Shown piece by piece: positions 59,699 to 64,000 of a DNA stretch of 64,000 nucleotides. Position 1 is the stretch's first letter. Every line of letters starts with the position of its first letter. Both the position numbers and the translations under genes were made by a program. The notes under the pieces are model-generated. The model made no database searches. It was not told where the DNA came from and was given only the letters and a program-made list of their open reading frames with translations. The DNA comes from Scleromitrula shiraiana (lineage: Eukaryota > Ascomycota > Leotiomycetes > Helotiales > Sclerotiniaceae), in NCBI GenBank assembly GCA_028455995.1, contig JABELC010000002.1, forward strand, positions 248,001 through 312,000, in the 5' to 3' direction.

Positions 59699-62600
59699 AT
59701 GGCGGACGTGGAGATACCCCCGGAGGAGTATGCTGACGCTTGCAGAGCTGTAGAACAATATTTTTCACGACAGAATCAGCCTGATGGGGTGGAGGTTGCA
59801 GGAAAAAAGCTTCGAGAGTTCTACCTTGAACAGCTCGACCCAATTATGAAGGATGACCCCACTATTCTCAAGCGACAGAAAGGTTTGTTTGCAAAAGCTA
59901 TTTATCTCATGTTTAAAGTACGTTGTATATACCTCGCCGGAAATAATTATCAGTATGCTGATTTTCTGTAGGAAAATCGTGTGGATTACAATGACAAACG
60001 CAAAGTATTTACATTTCTAAAGCCAATTATACCTCGCGCAGATAACGCGGAGAAGGAGAATAACTTTGCACCATTTTCGAATGATTGGCAAAGAAAGCAG
60101 ACAGATATTCAATCGGTCGCACCAAAAAGTAGGATCGAGCAAACATTGAGAGATGGCATTGATCCAAAAGGGTTGGCCCCGCGTCATAAGAAACGAAGAA
60201 TCTCGGAGATTGGCGCAAGCGATGGGTCGGATGACGAAGACCATTCTATGAGCTCTCAGCAGATGATGAGTCGAAATTCTAGTCCTCAAAGATTATCACG
60301 CCCTCCCCTTGCTCCATTGGATGGAAACCGTAGAACCTCTGCTCCTCTGTATTCGTACAGCCGCTTAGTTCAGTCAGAGCCGTCACCTCTAGCGCGTTGC
60401 TTGCCCAGCATAGAAGGTAAACAAGAGAATCTACACTCTTTGCCAATTTGGCTCTCCAGAGGCATAAGTGAACTCCGAGAGAAGAATCCTGATTCACGAT
60501 TTACCTCTGATGGAAGTGATATCTGGTGTGAGGATTGTGAGAAAGGTTTCAGCATACTTTCAAATAAAACTGTCTCGAACTTTGCTACCCACTTGAGGAG
60601 CAAAGCGCATACAGAGAACGTCAAACATCGCATTAAAAATAACGGTTCAACTCGGACTCCAGCTACAAATCCTTTTATCACATCTATGCCACCACCCCCA
60701 TTTCCAATGCCAGCACTAGATTCAGTCGATGTTGCGGGATCTAATGGAGGGTTTTTGGAGGGCATGATCGCAAACGCCGTGCAGATGACACATGAAGTGT
60801 TTCGTGGGCATGTTGAGAACCTGCACGCACAAATACTGAATTCGGAGCAATCGTACCAGCATACTCTTCAGGAGATGACTCGTCAACGTGACGAATCGGA
60901 TAAGCAAAATCAAATTCTCCTATCGGAGCTAAACAGATTGAAAACATTGACGGAGGCCACAACTGAAAGACTCGCGGCTGCAGAACAAGCTAACCAGTCG
61001 CTGCAAGCCTCGAAGAATAATACTTCAATTCAGCTCAATCAGGCGTTCGAGAGCATTAACTCAATACGACTGGTACGTGTTGTCTTAGAATGCCGATGGA
61101 AAATTAATGACGGTTACTGACATCCTCAAGGGTATAGCAACGAGGACCGAATCTACTGAAAACAAAATGGCCAGTCTAGATGGCCGAATATCTGACCTAA
61201 CTCGCAGATATGGTGCCACAACACAAACTTTGTCGAGCATCTTGGATAACCAGGGGAAGAATGATAAAGAATTCCGACAAAGCATTCTTTCTCATGTGAA
61301 GGATCAACATGAGGTTTTGCACCAGCGGGTCAATGCCATTCAAACCGCTGTCACTCGACGAAACAATGATATTGACGAATTAAAACAGAGGTTGGCGCAG
61401 CGTGCCCAAACTAGTCAAGACAATCAAACTCTATTCAAATCCCAAATCTTGCAGGAAACAAAGTCACAACAGGAATTTTTCTCTACACAGCTGAAAACAC
61501 TCGAGAAGAAGATTTCGAAACAAGCTGTCGAATTTACTTCATTGGATCATAAGACAGCACAATGGATTGGCTCTGTCGAGAAGAAGAGCGACTCGAAGTT
61601 TGGCTGGTTGGAGAACCTTTTTCAGGAAAATAACAAAGCCACCAATATGTATATTGGGAATGTTGAACGATTAAACAACCAGCGGGCAGAGGAGGCGCAT
61701 AAATTGGGGGAATCAACGGAACGAAGACTTTCGGCATCACAGGCAGCGATTTCACGGCTTGTACTAAATTATGCTGATATGCAAAAGCTGCGAGAAGACC
61801 ATGCCGACATCCTACGCACAAATGCAAGCACAATCCAACAGATGAAGGATTATCAGCAAGACCAAAACAGTTCTCTCGAAAGTACACTAGTTGATTTCAT
61901 ACAATCAACAGAGAGGGAATTGACCGAGAAGATTGCTTCATTGGAAGCAGAGTTTGGAAAGTCTGTATTGGAAGCCCAGGAACAGCAATCGAAGTTGCTT
62001 AAGAGTAGTATGGATGAAGAACTTCGCGGCCTTCATGCCAAATACACAGAACTTTCAAAATCGATACAGTGTGGACAAGAACTACTCACCAAGGAATTCG
62101 ATGATAAACTACGGGAAAGTCTGGAGCTGGAAGACCAACGTCAGAAATCCTCCGCAGAAGTTTTGATCCATGAATTTGCATCTCAGCGAGATAGTGAACT
62201 TGCGACAAAATATGAGGAGGGTTTCAAACCTTTGATCTATAAATTTATGGAAGATCGAGACCGGGCCTTGAGGAGCGAGCACGACGAACATTTTAAAACA
62301 AGCTTTCAGGCTCAAATCCTGGAACGTGACCAAGAACTTGAGAGGAAATACGAAGAGACTTTCAAGCCAATGATTTTGAATTTCATAACGGAGCATCAGA
62401 AAGCTTTAAGGGAAGAACATGAGGCTCGTATATCATCCCTTTTGGACAACCATAAGATCGTGGTACCACAGCAGCAGGCTTCTGTAGTGAAACCCAATGA
62501 AGAATTCAAATTAGCTGTATTGGATATCATAGCGGCGAATGAACCTCAATCAAACGTTGATGATATCATCCAAATCAGAACAGAACTCTCACTATTGGAA

Positions 62601-62813
62601 GAAGCAACCCAAGAGCGAATGTTACGCTTACAACAAATGGTAACGAATCATGCTCAACAGATCGAAGATCTTGATAGCGTGGTTCCATATATTGTTACAG
62701 ATCTCAACGAGTTGAAGAAGAAAATACAGAAAGTTGGGTTTCAAAACCCTACGACCAAGAAGAAATCAATTCAGGATTATAGAGGTATAGATGCCGGTGT
62801 CAAGAAAGGCTAG
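59699..62813 (+). CDS. Large coiled-coil protein with a C2H2-like zinc finger
   Basis: Model: join(59699..59917, 59972..61072, 61131..62813), exactly 1000 residues, all introns between codons. It looks like two long frames until the 58-base intron at 61073-61130 is removed. N-terminal 100 residues: helical, no known domain. A basic KKRR stretch near 146-150 could be a nuclear signal. At about 259-286 is WCEDCEKGF..HLRSKAH, a C-x2-C-x17-H-x5-H finger resembling single zinc fingers of the U1-like or BED type. A Pro-rich linker follows, and from about 345 to the end there is almost continuous coiled coil with long Gln/Glu/Lys heptads. No family is recognised. A scaffold linked to chromatin or nuclear structure is one possibility. 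Confidence 0.75.
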
Positions 62814-63431
62814 AGGAGTTATGGCATGTTTAAGCTTCAGGGAATGTGGTTCACGATGAGACTAGATTTTTTTAGTCATTTGGTTGGATATTTGTCTTGA
62901 TTCGATAAGGTGTTGTGGTGTTGCATCATAGAGGCTACTCTCTAGGAAAAGTGTTTTTTTTTTGGCGTCCAAAATATACCCGGGTCAGCTAATTGGCCCA
63001 AACGCCGGTTACAAGTTAATGAATGCAGTTCAACAAATGCAACTGGATATTTCAAACAAAGGGCATCCTTGATAGTTACAGCTAGAAAATCAGAAATTCC
63101 AAGTCGATGCTCCCTGCTATTTCATTAGGTGGGGAAATAATATATACCCAGGATTCTGACTGCGAAGTCGCAGATATATCTTCCTAGCAGAGCTCAATCT
63201 ACATCAGTTATCAACCATTTCCGTGTACAAATTCATATGCAAATGCAAGGTCACAAACTCAAATAAAATCATTTACAGTGCACATTTTCACAAATCATAA
63301 TATCTAGTCTGGATTCTTTGTCGTCGAAACGCTTTTTTATATTTTCTTGCAAAAGAGTGGTAGTTCATCAACAAATGCTCCTCAGTCATTCATCACCGAG
63401 TAGGTAGAAAGCATGAATTCAAATGGCTTCG
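62814..63431. other. Intergenic region
   Basis: Convergent 3' ends of the coiled-coil gene and the small acidic gene. No other feature is seen. Confidence 0.5.
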
Positions 63432-63857
63432 TTACATTCCTTCCATCTCAATATTAGATTCTTCAACCTCATCATGAGAGTCGACAATGTTCATCTCAAC
63501 CGGCAATTGGTTCCGATGAACACCTCGAGCTATGGCTGAGAAGTTTGTGGGTAGCGGCAATTGGTTTGCAAGACTGCCTCGAGCTACTGACTCAGCTATG
63601 ATTGTCGATATGGGCGTAGCGAAGCGGACTTGTCGTGTTGATCGAACTACATCGGCATTGATCACCTCCTCATTGTTATCGTCCTGCGGTTGTCCCGGTT
63701 CAGCTTCTAGAGTTTCAGCATGCGGAACATTCAAATCGGCTTCAGATCCAGTTGGAGAACCAACAAGAGTAGAGTCATCGAGTTGGGCAACACGAGATTG
63801 CAGCCACTGGATCTCGCCATGTGTCCAGGGGTTGAGTTGTTCTCCGTGTCCTGACAT
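63432..63857 (-). CDS. Small acidic hypothetical protein
   Basis: A single open frame of 141 residues starting MSGHGEQLNPWTHGEIQW and ending in an acidic stretch (DEVEESNIEMEGM). Two similar short segments (ARGSLANQLPLPTN and ARGVHRNQLPVEMN, around residues 90 and 109) look like an internal duplication. No domain, signal peptide or membrane segment is seen. Composition suggests disorder. It is intact but unsupported by homology, so it could be a chance frame. Confidence 0.5.
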   Translation of the reverse strand: MSGHGEQLNPWTHGEIQWLQSRVAQLDDSTLVGSPTGSEADLNVPHAETLEAEPGQPQDDNNEEVINADVVRSTRQVRFATPISTIIAESVARGSLANQLPLPTNFSAIARGVHRNQLPVEMNIVDSHDEVEESNIEMEGM

Positions 63858-64000
63858 GCTTGTGGCTTTGGTGGTACGACTTTTGGTGTTTGCTTTATAT
63901 GAGTAGTAATTTTGAAAAATTCGTGTGTCCGTTCAAAGATACTTGCTTGAATAAAGTTATTGTAGGGCTGTGATGGTTGGAGATTTGATTTACCCTGTTA
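63858..64000. other. Window edge
   Basis: The last 143 bases are upstream of the small acidic frame. Nothing is recognised. Confidence 0.4.

Noticed and set aside
61107..62813. Independent 568-codon gene
   Set aside because: Its first codons lie in the intron 61073-61130. Splicing joins it in phase to the upstream coiled-coil frame.

Overview
The window is nuclear DNA from a filamentous ascomycete. Genes are mostly interrupted by short introns of about 50-115 bases with GT..AG ends, codon use is moderate, and there is a DHN-melanin locus. It also has one very AT-rich block with the decay pattern of repeat-induced point mutation (RIP). The mix of genes points to a leotiomycete near Botrytis/Sclerotinia/Monilinia. 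That placement is inference from gene content; nothing was aligned. All splice sites below were read by eye and checked only for phase and for continuity of family motifs.

Region A (847-15626) is a DHN-melanin gene cluster. It holds a non-reducing polyketide synthase (SAT-KS-AT-PT-ACP-ACP-TE), a scytalone dehydratase on the opposite strand, an SDR-type hydroxynaphthalene reductase and a Zn2Cys6 transcription factor. Together these give the scaffold enzyme, one dehydration step, one reduction step and a probable regulator. An UNC93-like membrane protein gene (16610-18471) borders the cluster.

Region B (18472-32610) has no intact gene. Its flanks are very rich in microsatellites and short tandem repeats, including 18 in-register copies of a 10-mer. 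The core (24098-31654) is one RIP-degraded Ty1/copia LTR retrotransposon with recognisable LTRs and a perfect 5-base target duplication (AGCCT). Nested inside it is a 987-base element with long inverted repeats flanked by TA (29388-30374).

Region C (32611-45770) is mixed accessory sequence. It has a coiled-coil protein of unknown function, an ankyrin-family pseudogene with two stops and a frameshift, and a C-terminal fragment of an intradiol dioxygenase. Next to that fragment is an intact phenol-hydroxylase-type FAD monooxygenase, so this looks like an aromatic-catabolism pair that has lost one member. Then comes a Kex2-type repeat-peptide locus (42416-42766), and last an AMID/FSP1-like FAD oxidoreductase.

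Region D (47179-64000) looks more like core genome. A Cld1/CGI-58-like hydrolase and a Spo7-like membrane protein are divergently placed, both of them lipid genes. They are followed by a string of unrecognised genes: an AT-hook-like protein, a Q-rich repeat pseudogene, a short coiled-coil protein, a 1000-residue zinc-finger/coiled-coil protein and a small acidic protein.

The best candidate for something new is the repeat-peptide locus at 42.4-42.8 kb. Its three 28-30-codon units encode the same 24 residues, while the compared DNA copies differ almost only at third codon positions. That is the mark of selection on a processed peptide, but the 5' end is missing or broken.
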